Below, piece by piece: positions 48,215 to 59,149 of a stretch of 64,000 nt of DNA (its first letter is position 1; each line of letters opens with the position of its first letter). Source of the DNA: Delphinus delphis (Eukaryota > Chordata > Mammalia > Artiodactyla > Delphinidae); the NCBI RefSeq assembly GCF_949987515.2, contig NC_082701.1:33001755-33065754 (forward strand), read 5' to 3'. Under the pieces are notes generated by a model, which worked only from the letters and a program-made list of their open reading frames with translations, was not told where the DNA came from and searched no databases. Made by a program: the position numbers and the translations under genes.

Positions 48215-48400
48215 TTCATAACTTCCACACTTTAGTCATATTGTTCCCTGGGTCTGGAATGTCCTTATACCACTCACCCCCTCACCCTCTCACCTCCCCA
48301 CATGTGTCAAGTCTGTAAAATTCTGATTCAACTTCTAAAGCAAAGTTTGGACACCACCTCCTCCAAGAAGACTTCCATGGACACCCAGGTGCATGAGATG
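48215..48400 (+). mobile_element. L2 LINE fragment
   Basis: 'gttccctgggtctggaatgt', 'ctgattcaacttctaaagc' and 'caccacctcctccaagaaga' correspond to the L2 3' region. Confidence 0.7.
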
Positions 48401-48630
48401 ACAATGAACTTACAGTAAGAGCTAAGTAGCCCTCAGAGAAAACTGGCGAGTAAATCTAAGAATATGCGAATAGCAAGTCACATTTCAGCCCAGAACTCCA
48501 GATATTTAAGCCAAAATTTAAAATGAAATGTAACACTGTAGAAATTAAGCCTATTGCTTTCTATTGGCTAGAGTAAATACCAATAGATTCTACTCTATAA
48601 CTGATTTTAAAAATTGTAGGTGTCACTCAC

Positions 48631-48742
48631 CTATAACAAATTCGTCCCACTCTTTTCTATAGTTGAAGTCCATAGAGACATCTGCAAGTAGATCCGGTGG
48701 GAAATCATCCAGAACACCAAAGGCCTTATAATGTCCAGTTGG
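48631..48742 (-). CDS. PCTP-like START-domain exon (equivalent of PCTP exon 2)
   Basis: A 112-base open exon with strong splice sites: acceptor 'ctgctctgtttttacag' and donor 'ATAG|gtgagtgaca'. It encodes PTGHYKAFGVLDDFPPDLL followed by ADVSMDFNYRKEWDEFVI, 37 codons plus one base. Against human PCTP I count 22 of 37 identical (TG, YK, FGVL, LLAD, MD, YRK, WD, V), with a clean two-residue deletion after TG. The phosphate-binding Arg (Arg78 in human) is kept, but the nearby Tyr72 is Ser. STARD7 and STARD10 fit less well than PCTP. The next exon continues with the Glu that its last G starts. Such identity is too low for a normal mammalian PCTP orthologue, so I read it as a paralogue or a decaying duplicate. 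Confidence 0.8.
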
Positions 48743-48814
48743 CTGTAAAAACAGAGCAGGCAGAAACAATCCATTGATTCCCAAGCTGAGATTACACAGC
48801 ATATGAAGAAACAG
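48743..48814 (-). other. Upstream intron start (branch and polypyrimidine region)
   Basis: The bases just upstream of the exon on the minus strand are pyrimidine-rich ('gcctgctctgtttttacag'), as expected for a working acceptor. The preceding exon was not found between here and 64000. It may lie beyond the window. Confidence 0.55.
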
Positions 48815-49735
48815 CTGTTCACGCAGCACCACTATTGAGCGCCTCTTCTGTGGTTTTGGTGACACAATGGTGAAAAAACAGATGAGACTACTGCTCTCAT
48901 GGGTCTTATATTTGGCCTTAGGCTTTGGTGGTGGTGACAGCACTAAATACTATCCAGGTAATTCAAGTAGGATAAAAGAGGGTTATGTGATAAATGGTGC
49001 CTGGGTTTGGAGGGCAGGGGTTCAATACTGTCAGGTGGTCAGGAATGGCCTCTATGAGGGATAATATGTATCAGAACAGTTTGGTCTAAATATTAGAAGG
49101 ATCCAGCCATGGGAAGATGAGGAAAGCCCATTCCTTGTTGGGAGGGGGTCCTAAAGTAGATGGATGGCTTTACTCACAGAAAAGAAAGTCAGGGAGTCCA
49201 GAGAACTGTGTTGGGGGAGAGTGGTAGGGGCTGAGGTCAGAGAGGTAGTAGAGGCCATGCCCAAAGGGCTTTGTAAGCCTGGATAAAGATGTAAAAAAAT
49301 TATTCTAACTGCTATGGAAAACCAATGAATGACTTTAAACAGGAGAATGACTTTTTTAAAGGTGATTCTTGCTGCTTTATAGAAAATAGATCATAAGGGA
49401 GCAAGGAGATGGCTTAGAAGACCAGAGCAATTGTGCAGATAAGATATGATGGTGATTGGACAGGGAGGTAACAACAGTGATGGGGAGAAGTCGGTGAGTT
49501 AGGGACACATTTTAGAAGTAATGTCAAAAGGAATGCTGACAGACTGGCGTGGGGAGACAGAAAGCGAAGAATTGAAGATAACTCTTGGAACCTTTCTTGA
49601 ACAACCAGGTAGATGGGAGATCCATTTTTGGGATGTGTGGTAAGCAAGAGTTCTACCTTGGGCAAGTTGAGTCTCAGGTGCTTATTAAACATCCACGTGG
49701 GGGTGTCATCTAGGCAGCTAGCATTCAGGGTTCAG
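48815..49735 (-). mobile_element. L2 LINE, long inverted fragment
   Basis: The inverted L2 order over 900 bases: 'caatggtgaaaaaacagatg', 'tactgctctcatgggtctta', 'aggaatggcctctatgaggg', 'ccagccatgggaagatgagg', 'ttgtaagcctggataaagat', 'caatgaatgactttaaacag' and 'gagtctcaggtgcttattaa'. It is the longest L2 in the window. Confidence 0.85.
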
Positions 49736-51229
49736 ACTACTGTTTTAGATACACATGGGGCATAATGAAACCCAACACATCGTTTTACCAATTCCAAGAC
49801 AGAAGTTTTCACCAGCTGCTTCTTTTTTCTGTAAACAACTTGTATACAAAAGAATGAAAGGAGGAAGAAACACCAGGTTCAAATCATACTAGTCTCTTTT
49901 ACTCAGAAAAATATACTTTCTAGATTCCTAAGTACAAGAGATTTTCCCTGTTTTCATGTTAAGCCTTATTCTGTGAGGGTTCTGGGCTTGAGGTGGTGAC
50001 ACTACACACCTTACTCTCCATACAATGGCAGCTAACAATTCCTGACCCTCACCTTGCTTAAAGGCTCTACTGTTAAGACTAAAGCAATGGCTCTTAGATT
50101 AATTTCAGTGCAAAAGCAAACAAAACCAACAAAAGTGAAGCTTTTAGGTGTGCTCATACTGCCATGTGCTAACAGAATCTTATTGGCTAGACATGGGGCA
50201 TCTTTCTAGAGATCCAGAGGCTTCAAGGGTCTCCTGACTCAGGTGGCATAACCCAGGGATAAGCATATCTCAGTTTAGGAATCTCAGATGTATATGAAAG
50301 TACCTGGCAGGAAATGCAAGGTAAAATTGAAACTGAATTCATAAAGATGTTTCAGCTCTAAAAGTATGTGGCTTTATACCAAGGGTTTCCAACCAGCAAA
50401 TGACAAGCTGGTAGGTGTGACCCCCTTACGTGCTGTGCCATGGATGCCCCATAGGAAGGGCAGGACTCAAGAGAAACAACTCCCTCCATTCCTGTCTCCT
50501 CCCCTCAAGCTCACAGATGGGGAGAGAGTGAGGGATTGTACACTCCACACATCTACACCCACACATATTTTAATGCCTTAGGAGAGAGACAATTAGCTTC
50601 TGTTCAGGAATAGTGGGTCCCCATTTTCTACACATACTGAGAAAAAGGGATAATTATGTATAAAGATAATGATCTCCCTAACTTCAAATGAGTTACTTTT
50701 GGTTACCTGGATGAATTAAGACAGTTTTCTGGACCTGGTTCCCATCCCTCTGAATATAGTTTCAGCCCTTAGTGACCTCAGTCCTGTAATATTGCAGAAA
50801 AGAAAAACAGTACTCTTTCTCTTCAATTATAGTGTTTATCTGCATTTACATCACTAACTACAAGACAGACTTGATGAATCACATCTCTCTAATCCTGTAA
50901 ATGCACCTCGAGTGGGCACTGAATTTTCTTTGCTTCTCATAGAGGAGGTCATTTCCATTTCTCAGGGGCCAGGAAGCCTCCCCAGTCTATGATTGTGGAA
51001 GCTGTCCAACTCCCACACTCTGTGGCAAGTAACAGGCTCAGATGGTATGAAAAGTAAGCATTTTTCACTGAGGAGACTCACTCCAAATGGCAGGTGTCAA
51101 AGATGCAGGTGCCACTGGGCTGTGTGTACCAAGACTGTATGAAGAAAGACAGCTGACTAAATCTGATTTAATATTTGAGGTCTCTCCAAAATCAGATGGC
51201 AGGTTTAATCCTGAAGGACTACAGAGAGC
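49736..51229. other. Unique DNA, no gene recognised
   Basis: I looked on the minus strand for the missing first PCTP-like exon and found no match. There is no CpG-rich promoter-like stretch and no recognised repeat. Confidence 0.45.
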
Positions 51230-51395
51230 TAGGTAAGATAACACGGATAGCTAACGCTTATTGAGTGCTTACTAAATACCAGGCCCTGGGCAGAGTGCTT
51301 TACAGGGGTCATCCCACTTCATCTACCCAATGGTAATATGAGATAGGGACCATTGGTAAACTCACTTTGAGGAATGAAGGATTTGGACATTCTGG
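51230..51395 (-). mobile_element. MIR SINE (inverted)
   Basis: 'cgcttattgagtgcttacta', 'aataccaggccctgggcaga', 'gtgctttacaggggtcatcc' and 'taatatgagatagggacc' are the inverted MIR order. Confidence 0.85.
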
Positions 51396-52077
51396 ATCTT
51401 TAGACATAACACCATACCAATACCTGGGTGAGCCAGGGACTGAACTGGGCCACATGGAGGATGGCTCTTGCCTGGTCTTTCACCCTGCCTTTAATATCAA
51501 AACCACCACCTAAGGGCAGGAGGAGAGCTCTAGCAGGCTCTCCAGTGGAAGACACAAGCTCACCACTCCCTGACACTATTTTGGGAGGCTATGTTACCCT
51601 TCATGGAAACTATGCAAATGAACATATTTTTGTAAGAAAGGGAGAATCCATGTGAATACCACTGTTTGAATTTTAGCCTGGGACTTTTAATTTTTTTTTC
51701 TTTTTTTTTTTTAAATATCTTTATTGGAGTATAATTGCTTTACAATTGTGTGTTAGTTTCTGCTTTATAACAAAGTGAATCAGTTATACATATACATATA
51801 TCCCCATATCTCTTCCCTCTTGCGTCTCCCTCCCTCCCAACCTCCCTATCCCACTCCTCTAAGTGGTCACAAAGCACCGAGCTCATCTCCCTGTGCTATG
51901 CAGCTGCTTCCCACTAGCTATCTATTTTACATTTGGTAGTGTATGTATCTCCATGCCACTGTTTCACTTTGTGCCACCTTACCTTCCCCCTCCCCGTGTC
52001 CTCAAGTCCATTCTCTAGTAGGTCTGCGTCTTGTCTTGCCCCTAGGTTCTTCATGACCATTTTTTGCTTTTAGTTTT

Positions 52078-55000
52078 TTAGAGTCCATATATATGTGTTA
52101 GCATACGGTATTTGTTTTTCTCTTTCTGACTTACTTCACTATGTATGACAGACTCTAGGTCCATCCACCTCACTACAAATAACTCAATTTCCCTTCTTTT
52201 TATGGCTGAGTAATATTCCATTGTATATATGTGCCACATCTTCTTTATCCAGTCATCCAATGATGGACAGTTAGGTTGCTACCATGTCCAGGCTATTGGA
52301 AATAGACCTGCAATGAATATTTTGGTACATGACTCTTTTTGAATTATGGTTTTCTCAGGGTATATGCCCAGTAGTGGGATTGCTGGGTCATATGGTAGTT
52401 CTATTTTTAGTTTTTATGGAACCTCCATACTGTTCTCCATAGTGGCTGTATCAATTTACATTCCCACCAACAGTGCAAGAGGGTTCCCTTTTCTCCACAC
52501 CCTCTCCAGCATTTATTGTTTCTAGATTTTTTGATGATGGCCATTCTGACTGGTGTGAGATGATATCTCATTGTAGTTTTGATTTGCCTTTCTCTAATGA
52601 TTAATGATGTTGAGCATTCTTTTTTATGTTTGTTGGCAATCTGTATATCTTCTCTGGAGAAATGTCTTTTTAGGTCTGCCCAGTTTTGAATTGGGTTGTT
52701 TGTTTTTTTGATATTGAGTCGCATGAGCTGCTTGTAAATTTTGGAGATTAATCCTTTGTCAGTTGCTTCATTTGCAAATAAAATCTCCCATTCAGAGGGT
52801 TGTCTTTTCATCTTGTTTATGGTTTCCTTTGCTGTGCAAAAGCTTTTAAGTTTCATTAGGTCCCATTTGTTTATTTCTGTTTTTATTTCCATTCTCTGGG
52901 AGGTGGGTCAAAAAGGATCTTGCTGTGATTTATGTCATAGAGTGTTCTGCCTATGTTTTCCTCTAAGAGTTTTATAGTGTCTGGCCTTATATTTATGTCT
53001 GTAATCCATTTTGAGTTTATTTTTGTGTATGGTGTTAGAGAGTGTTCTAATTTCATTCTTTTACATGTAGCTGTCCAGTTTTCCCAGCACCACTTATTGA
53101 AGAGTCTGTCTTTTCTCCACTGTATATTCCTGCCTTCTTTATCAAAGATAAGCTGAACATATGTGCATGGGTTTATCTCTGGGCTTTCTGTCCTGTTCCA
53201 TTGATCTATATTTCTGTTTCTGTGGCAGTACCACAGTATCTTGATTACTGTAAATTTGTAGTATAGTCTGAAGTCAGGGAGCCTGATTCCTCCAGCTCCA
53301 TTTTTCTTTCTCAAGATGGCTTTGGCATTTGGGGTCCTTTGTGTTTCCATACAAATTGTGAAATTTTTTGTTCTAGTTCTGTGAAAAATGTCAGTGGTAG
53401 TTTGGTAGGGAATGCATTGAATCAGTAGATTGCTTTGGGTAGTATAGTCATTTTCACACTGTTGATTCTTAAAATCCAAGGACATGGTATATCTCTCCAT
53501 CTATTTGTATCATCTTTAATTTCTTTCATGAGTGTCTTATAGTTTTATGCATACAGGTCTTTTGTCTCCTTAGGTAGATTTTTTCCTAGATATTTTATTC
53601 TTTTTGCTGCAATGGTTACTGGGAGTGTTTTCTTAATTTCATTTCAGACTTTTCATCATTAGTGTATAGCAATGCAAGAGATTTCTGTGCATTAATTTTG
53701 AATCCTGCTACTTTACCAGATTCATTGATTAGCTCTAGTAGTTTTCTGGTAGCCTCTTTAGGATTCTCTATGTATAGTACCATGTCATCTGCAAACAGTG
53801 ACAGCTTTACTCCTTCTTTTCCGATTTGTTTCTGATTTGTTTTCTTCTGTGATTGCTGTTGCTAAAACTTCCAAAACTATGTTAAATAATAGTGGTGAGA
53901 ATGGGCAACCATGTCTTGTTCCTGATCTTAGGGGGAATGGTTTTAGTTTTTCACCATTGAGGACGATGTTGGCTGTGGGCTTGTTATATACGGCCTTTAT
54001 ACTGTTGCAGAAAGTTGCCTCTTTGCCTACTTTGTGGAGGGTTTTTACCATAAATTGGTGTTGAATTTTGTCGAAAGCTGTTTCTGCATCTATTGAGATT
54101 ATCATATGTTTTTTTCTCCTTCAATTTGTTAATATGGTGTATCACATTGATTGATTTGCATATATGGAAGAATCCTTGCATTCCTGGGATAAAGCCCACT
54201 TACTTGATCATGGTATATGATCCTTTTAATGTGTTGTTGGATTCTGTCTGCTAGTATTTTGCTGAGGATTTTTGCATCTATGTTCCGCAGTGATATTGGC
54301 CTGTAGTTTTCTTTCTTTGTGACATCTTTGCCTGGTTTTGGTATCAGGGTGACGGTGGCCTCTTCAAATGAGTTTTGGAGTGTTCCTCCCTTGGCTATAT
54401 TTTGGAAGAGTTTGAGAAGGATAGGTGTTAGCGCTTCTCTAAATGTTTGATAGAATTCGCCTGTGAAGCCATCTGGTCCTGGGCTTTTGTTTGTTGGAAG
54501 ATTTTTCATCACAGTTTCAATTTCAGTGCTTGAGATTTGTCTTTTCATATTTTCTATTTCTTCCTGGTTCAGTCTCGGAAGGTTGTGCTTTTCTAAGAAT
54601 TTGTCCATTTCTTCCCAGCTGTCCATTTTTTTGGCATATAGTTGCTTGTAGTAATCTCTCATGATCCTTTGTATTTCTGCAGTTTCAATTGTTACTTCCC
54701 CTTTTTTATTTCTCATTCTATTGATTTGAGTCTTCTCCCTTTTTTTCTTGATGAGTCTGGCTAATGGTTTATCAATTTTATTTATCTTCTCAAAGAACCA
54801 GCTTTTAGTTTTATTGATCTTTGCTTTTGTTTTCTTTTTTTTTTTCATGTATTTCTCATCTGATCTTTATGATTTCTTTGCTTCTGCTAACTTCGGGGTT
54901 TTTTGTTCTTCTTTCTCTAATTGCTTTAGGTGTAAGGTTAGGTTGTTTATTTGAGGTGTTTCTTGTTTCTTAAGGTAGGACTGTATTGCTATAAACTTCC

Positions 55001-55880
55001 CTCTTAGAACTGCTTTTGCTGCATCCCATAGGTTTTGGGTCATCGTGTTTCCATTGTCATTTGTTTCTAGGTATTTTTTGATTTCCTCTTTGATTTCTGC
55101 AGTGATCTCTTGGTTATTAAGTAGTGTATTGTTTAGCCTCCATGTGTTTGAATATTTTACATATTTCTTCCTGTAATTGATATTTAGTCTCATGGTGTTG
55201 TGGTCAGAAAAGGTACTTGATACGATTTCAATTTTCTTAAATTTACCAAGGCTTGATTTGTGACCCGGGATATGATCTATCATCGAGAATGTTCCATGAT
55301 CACTTGAGAAGAATTTATATTCTTTTGTTTTTGGATGGAATGTCCTATAAAGATCAATTAAGCCCATCTTGTTTAATGTATCATTTAAAGCTTGTGTTTC
55401 CTTATTTATTTTCATTTTGTATGATCTGTACATTGGCGAAAGTGGGGTGTCAAAGTCCCCTACTATGATTGTGTTACTGTTGATTTCCCCTTTTATGGCT
55501 GTTAGTATTTGCCTCATGTACTGAGGCGACCCAATGGGTGCATAAATATTTACAATTGTTATATCTTCTTGGATTGATCCCTTCATCATTATGTAGTATC
55601 CTTCTTTGTCTCTTGTAATAGTCTCTGTATAAAAGTCTATTTTCTCTGATATGAGAATTGCTACTCCAGCTTTCTTTTGATTTCCACTTGCATGGAATAT
55701 CTTTTTCCATCCCCTCACTTTCAGTCTGTATGTGTCCCTAGGTCTGAAGTGGGTCTCTTGTAGACAGCATATACACGGGTCTTGTTTTTGTATCCATTCA
55801 GCCAGTCTGTGTCTTTTGCTGGGAGCATTTAATCCATTTACATTTAAGGTAATTATCAATATGTATGTTCCTATTCCCAT
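52078..55880 (-). pseudogene. L1 ORF2 relic (element E), long frames but disrupted
   Basis: It starts 47 bases after ORF1. The first 337 codons (55880-54867) cover the whole endonuclease: LNVNGLNAPSKR, LQETHF, NIYAPIG, GDFDTPLS, MIDHIPGH and SDHN. The GDFN Asn of the active-site loop (Asn147 in human) is Asp here. A frameshift lies at the T run near 54845, another near 54115, and another near 53820. RT pieces at 54848-54129 and 54105-53785 include [14 protein letters not shown] and [17 protein letters not shown], and FADDM is encoded at 53781-53795. The C-terminus is readable to HIYGL and a stop at 52078-52080. The span of about 1,267 codons matches the normal ORF2p length. Confidence 0.93.
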
Positions 55881-55938
55881 TTTCTTAATTGTTTGGGGTT
55901 TGTTATTGTAGGTCTTTTCCTTCTCTTGTGTTTATTGC

Positions 55939-56832
55939 CTAGAGAAGTTCCTTTAGCATTTGTTGTAAAGCTGGTTTGGTGGTTCTGAATTCTCTTAGTT
56001 TTTGCTTGTCTGTAAAGATTTTAATTTCTCTGTCAAATCTGAATGAGATCCTTGCTGGATAGAGTAATCTTGGTTGTAGGTTTTTCTCCTTCATCATTTT
56101 ATGTATTTCCTGCCACTCCCTTCTGGGTTGCACAGTTTCTGCTTTAAGATCAGCTGTTAACCTTATGGGGATTCCCTTGTGAGTTATTTGTATTTCTTCC
56201 CTTGCTGCTTTTAATATTTTTTCTATGTATTTAATTTTTGATAGTTTGATTAATATGTGTCTTGGCGTGTTTCTCCTTAGATTCATCCTGTATGGGCCTC
56301 TCTGTGCTTCCTGGACTTGATTAACTATTTCCTTTCCCATCTTAGGGAAGTTTTCAATTATAATCTCTTCAAATATGTTCTCAGTCACTTTCTTTTTCTC
56401 TTCTTCTTCTGGGACCCCTATAATTCGAATGCTGGTGCATTTAATATTGTCCCAAAAGTCTCTGATACTGTCCTCAATTCTTTGCATTCGTTTTTCTTTA
56501 TTCTGCTCTGCAGTAGTTATTTCCACTATTTTATCTTGCAGGTCACTTATCCATTTTTCTCCCTCAGTTATTCTGCTGTTGATCCCTTCTAGATAAATTT
56601 TAATATCATTTATTGTGTTGTTCATCACTGTTTGTTTGCTCTTTAGTTCTTCCAGGTCCCTGTTAAACATTTCTTGTATTTTCTCCATTCTATTTCCAAG
56701 ATTTTGGATCATCTTTAGTATCATTTTTCTGAATTCTTTTTTACATAGACCACCTATTTCCCCTTCATTTGTCAGGTCTGGTTGGTTTTTGCCTTGCTCT
56801 TTCATCTGTTGTGTGTTTCTCTGTCTTCTCAT
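55939..56832 (-). CDS. L1 ORF1 protein, intact 297-residue frame (element E)
   Basis: ORF1p forms trimers that coat L1 RNA and act as a nucleic-acid chaperone. The frame is complete from ATG (MRRQRNTQQMKEQGK) to stop. Residues ~35-125 form the heptad coiled coil (KMIQNLGNRMEKIQEMFNRD), ~130-220 the RRM-like domain (IRIIGVPEEEEKKK, ENFPKMGKEI) and ~220-297 the C-terminal domain (RRNTPRHILIKLSKIKY, YPARISFRFDREI, LREF). It is slightly shorter than human ORF1p (338) but normal for artiodactyl types. It shares roughly 60% by eye with the relic at 3028. It could be translated if the L1 5'UTR promoter works. It is a transposon gene, not a host gene. Confidence 0.9.
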   Translation of the reverse strand: MRRQRNTQQMKEQGKNQPDLTNEGEIGGLCKKEFRKMILKMIQNLGNRMEKIQEMFNRDLEELKSKQTVMNNTINDIKIYLEGINSRITEGEKWISDLQDKIVEITTAEQNKEKRMQRIEDSIRDFWDNIKCTSIRIIGVPEEEEKKKVTENIFEEIIIENFPKMGKEIVNQVQEAQRGPYRMNLRRNTPRHILIKLSKIKYIEKILKAAREEIQITHKGIPIRLTADLKAETVQPRREWQEIHKMMKEKNLQPRLLYPARISFRFDREIKIFTDKQKLREFRTTKPALQQMLKELL

Positions 56833-58834
56833 TTTGCTTGACTTACCGTGTTTGGGGTCTCCTTTTCAGAAGCTGTGGGTTCGTAGTGCCCGTTGTTTTT
56901 CGTGTCTGTCCCCAGTGGCTAAGGTTAGTTCAGTGGGTTGTGTAGGTTTCCTGATTGAGGGGACTAGTGCCTGTGCTCTGGTGGATGAGGCTGGATCTTG
57001 TCTTTCTGGTGGGCTGGTTCACGTCTGGTGGTGTGTTTTGAGGTGTCTGTGGCCTTATTATGATTTTAGGCACCCTCTCTGGTAACAGATGGGGTTGTGC
57101 TCTTGTCTTGCTAGTTGTTTGGTATAGGGTGTCCAGCACTGTAGCTTGCTGGTCGCTGAGTGGAGCTGGGTCTTGGTGTTGAGATGGAGATCCCTGGGAG
57201 ATTTTTGCCATTTGATATTATATGGAGCTGAGCTAGTGTCCTGAACTTGGCTCTCCACCTCAGAGGTACAGCCCTGATGCCTGGCTGGAGCCCCAAGAGC
57301 CTGTCATCCACACAGCTCAGAATAAAAGGGAGAAAAGAAAGAAAGAAAGAAGATGATAAAATAAAGTTATTAAAATTAAAAAAAATTAATTTTTTTAAGT
57401 AATTAAAAAAAATAAAGAAGAGAGCAGCCAAACCAAAAAACAAATCCACCAATGATAACAAGTGCTAAAAACTATACAAAAAGAAAAACAAAAACGGACA
57501 GACAGAACCCTAGGACAAATGGCAAAAGCAAAGCTCTACAGACAACATCACACACAGAAGAATACACATACACACTCACAAAAAGAGAAAAAGGGAAAAA
57601 AATATATATATGTATCATTGCTCCCAATGTTCACCTCATCAGTTTGGGATGATTTGTTGTCTATTCAGGTATTCCACAGATGCAGGGTACATCAGGTTGA
57701 ATGTGGAGATTTAATTCGCTGCTCTTGAGGCTCATTGGAGAAATTTCCCTTTCTCTTCTGTGTTTGCACAGCTCCTGGGATTCAGCTTTGGATTTGGATC
57801 CGCCTCTGTGTATAGGTTGCCTGAGGGTGTCTGTTCTTCCCTCAGACAGGATGGGGTTATAGAAGCAGCTGATTCGGGGGCTCTGGCTCACTCAGGCCAG
57901 GGGGAGGGAGGGGTACAGGGTGTGGAGCAAGCCTGTGGTGACAGAGGCCAGCATGACGTTGCACCAGCCTGAGGTGCGCCGTGTGTTCTCCCGAGGAAGT
58001 TGTCCCTGGATCATGGGACCCAGGCAGTGGCGGGCTGCACAGGCTCATGGGAGGGGAGGTGTGGATAGTGACCTATGCTTGCACACAAGCTTCTTGGTGG
58101 CTGCAGCAGCAGCCTTTGCGTCTCATGCCAATATCAGGGGTCCACACTGATAGCCGCGGCTCGTGCCCATCTCTGGAGCTCATTTAAGCAGTGCTCTTAA
58201 TCCCTTCTCCTTGTGCATCAGGAAACAAAGAGGCAAGAAAAAGTCTCTTGCCTCTTCGGCAGCTCCAGACTTTTTCCTGGACTCCCTCCCTGCTAGTTGT
58301 GGCACACTAGCTCCTTCAGGCTGTGTTCACGCAGACAACCCCAGTCCTAGCCCTGGGATCTCCGAAGCCGGATCCTCAGCCCCCAGCCCCCGCCAGCCCC
58401 AGGTGGGTGAGCAGACAAGCCTCGTGGGCTGATGAGTGCTGGCCGGCACTGATCCTCTGTGTGGGAATCTTCGCTTTGCCCTCCGCACCCCTGTTGCTGA
58501 AGTCTCCTCCATGGCTCCGAAGTTTCCCCCCTCTGCCCTCCACAGTCTCTGCCCGTGAAGGACCTTCCTACTGTGTGGAAAGCTTTCCTCCTTCACAGCT
58601 CCCTCCCACTGGTGCACGTCCCATCCCTATTCTTTTGTCTCTGTTTTTTCTTTTTTCTTTTGCCCTACCCAGGTACGTGGGGATTTTCTTGCCTTTTGGG
58701 GGGTCTCCGGTTTTCTGCCAGCATTCAGTAGGTGTTCTGTAGGAGTTATTCCACATGTAGATGTATTTCTGATGTATTGTGGGGAGAAAGGTGATCTCCA
58801 TGTCTTACTCTTCTGCCATCTTGAAACTCCGTCC
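56833..58834 (-). promoter_or_regulatory. L1 5'UTR/promoter region (element E)
   Basis: A 2.0-kb GC-richer stretch upstream of ORF1, the richest in CpG in the window. It carries A-rich and (ga)n-like parts at about 57320-57610. The YY1-type box is at its end. An antisense (plus-strand) frame of 139 codons lies at 58323-58742 and other antisense frames at 57760-58432; their coding status is unknown. In humans the L1 5'UTR has both sense and antisense promoters. Confidence 0.75.
58815..58823 (-). promoter_or_regulatory. YY1-type box at the L1 5' end (element E)
   Basis: 'gccatcttg' on the plus strand, that is 'caagatggc' on the L1 sense strand, about 12 bases from the element start. It is the same position and sequence as in the L1 at 25601 and as the known human L1 site. 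Confidence 0.65.
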
Positions 58835-58959
58835 CTTTTAATGTGTTTTTAAGACACAAAAAATTTTACAGATATACATAGCTACCTTATCTTTCCTTTT
58901 AGTTTAGGAAACACACCATTCCATAGCTACCTTTGGATTTTCTGAATATACCCTAGTAA

Positions 58960-59105
58960 GAATAAAACTCCAGAATATTCGTTCATGTACCCATTCAAGC
59001 AGACTTTCAGGACCTATTGTGTGCATGTGTTTTGGTAAGCCCTGGTGGTGCCTGAAGAATAAGACAAAGTTCATGCCTTCCATAAGCTTTAAGACAATAA
59101 AATAG
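58960..59105 (-). mobile_element. L2 LINE fragment (inverted)
   Basis: 'acccattcaagcagactttc', 'aggacctattgtgtgcatgt', 'ttggtaagccctggtggtgc' and 'caaagttcatgccttccata' are the inverted L2 order. Confidence 0.7.
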
Positions 59106-59149
59106 GCAATTTTTATGCTATGAAGATCTGAGTTCCTGACCTATACCAT

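Larger units (their letters stand above)
45898..48630 (-). other. Intron between the two PCTP-like exons
   Basis: A 2.7-kb intron from donor 'gtgagtgaca' (48630 downward) to acceptor 'ttctccttag' (45898). Both boundaries are GT-AG. It contains a 46-base tandem duplication at 46248-46336, an inverted SINE at 47958-48199 and an L2 fragment at about 48215-48400. It breaks a glutamate codon after its first base (phase 1). Confidence 0.7.
51691..58834 (-). mobile_element. L1 element E, near full length, intact ORF1
   Basis: On the minus strand: 5'UTR (58834-56833), ORF1 (56832-55939), ORF2 (55880-52078, frameshifted), 3'UTR (52077-51714) and poly(A) (51713-51691, interrupted by one G). The 5' end 'gggacggagtttcaagatgg' includes the YY1-type box, so no 5' truncation. 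The only flank repeat I can see is 'cttttaat' at 51684-51691 and 58835-58842. Total ~7.1 kb, longer than human L1 because of the 2.0-kb 5'UTR. Its 5'UTR type matches that of the L1 at 25601, not those at 2178 and 59590. It is the youngest large element here by ORF state. It lies upstream of the PCTP-like exons and on their strand. Confidence 0.95.
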
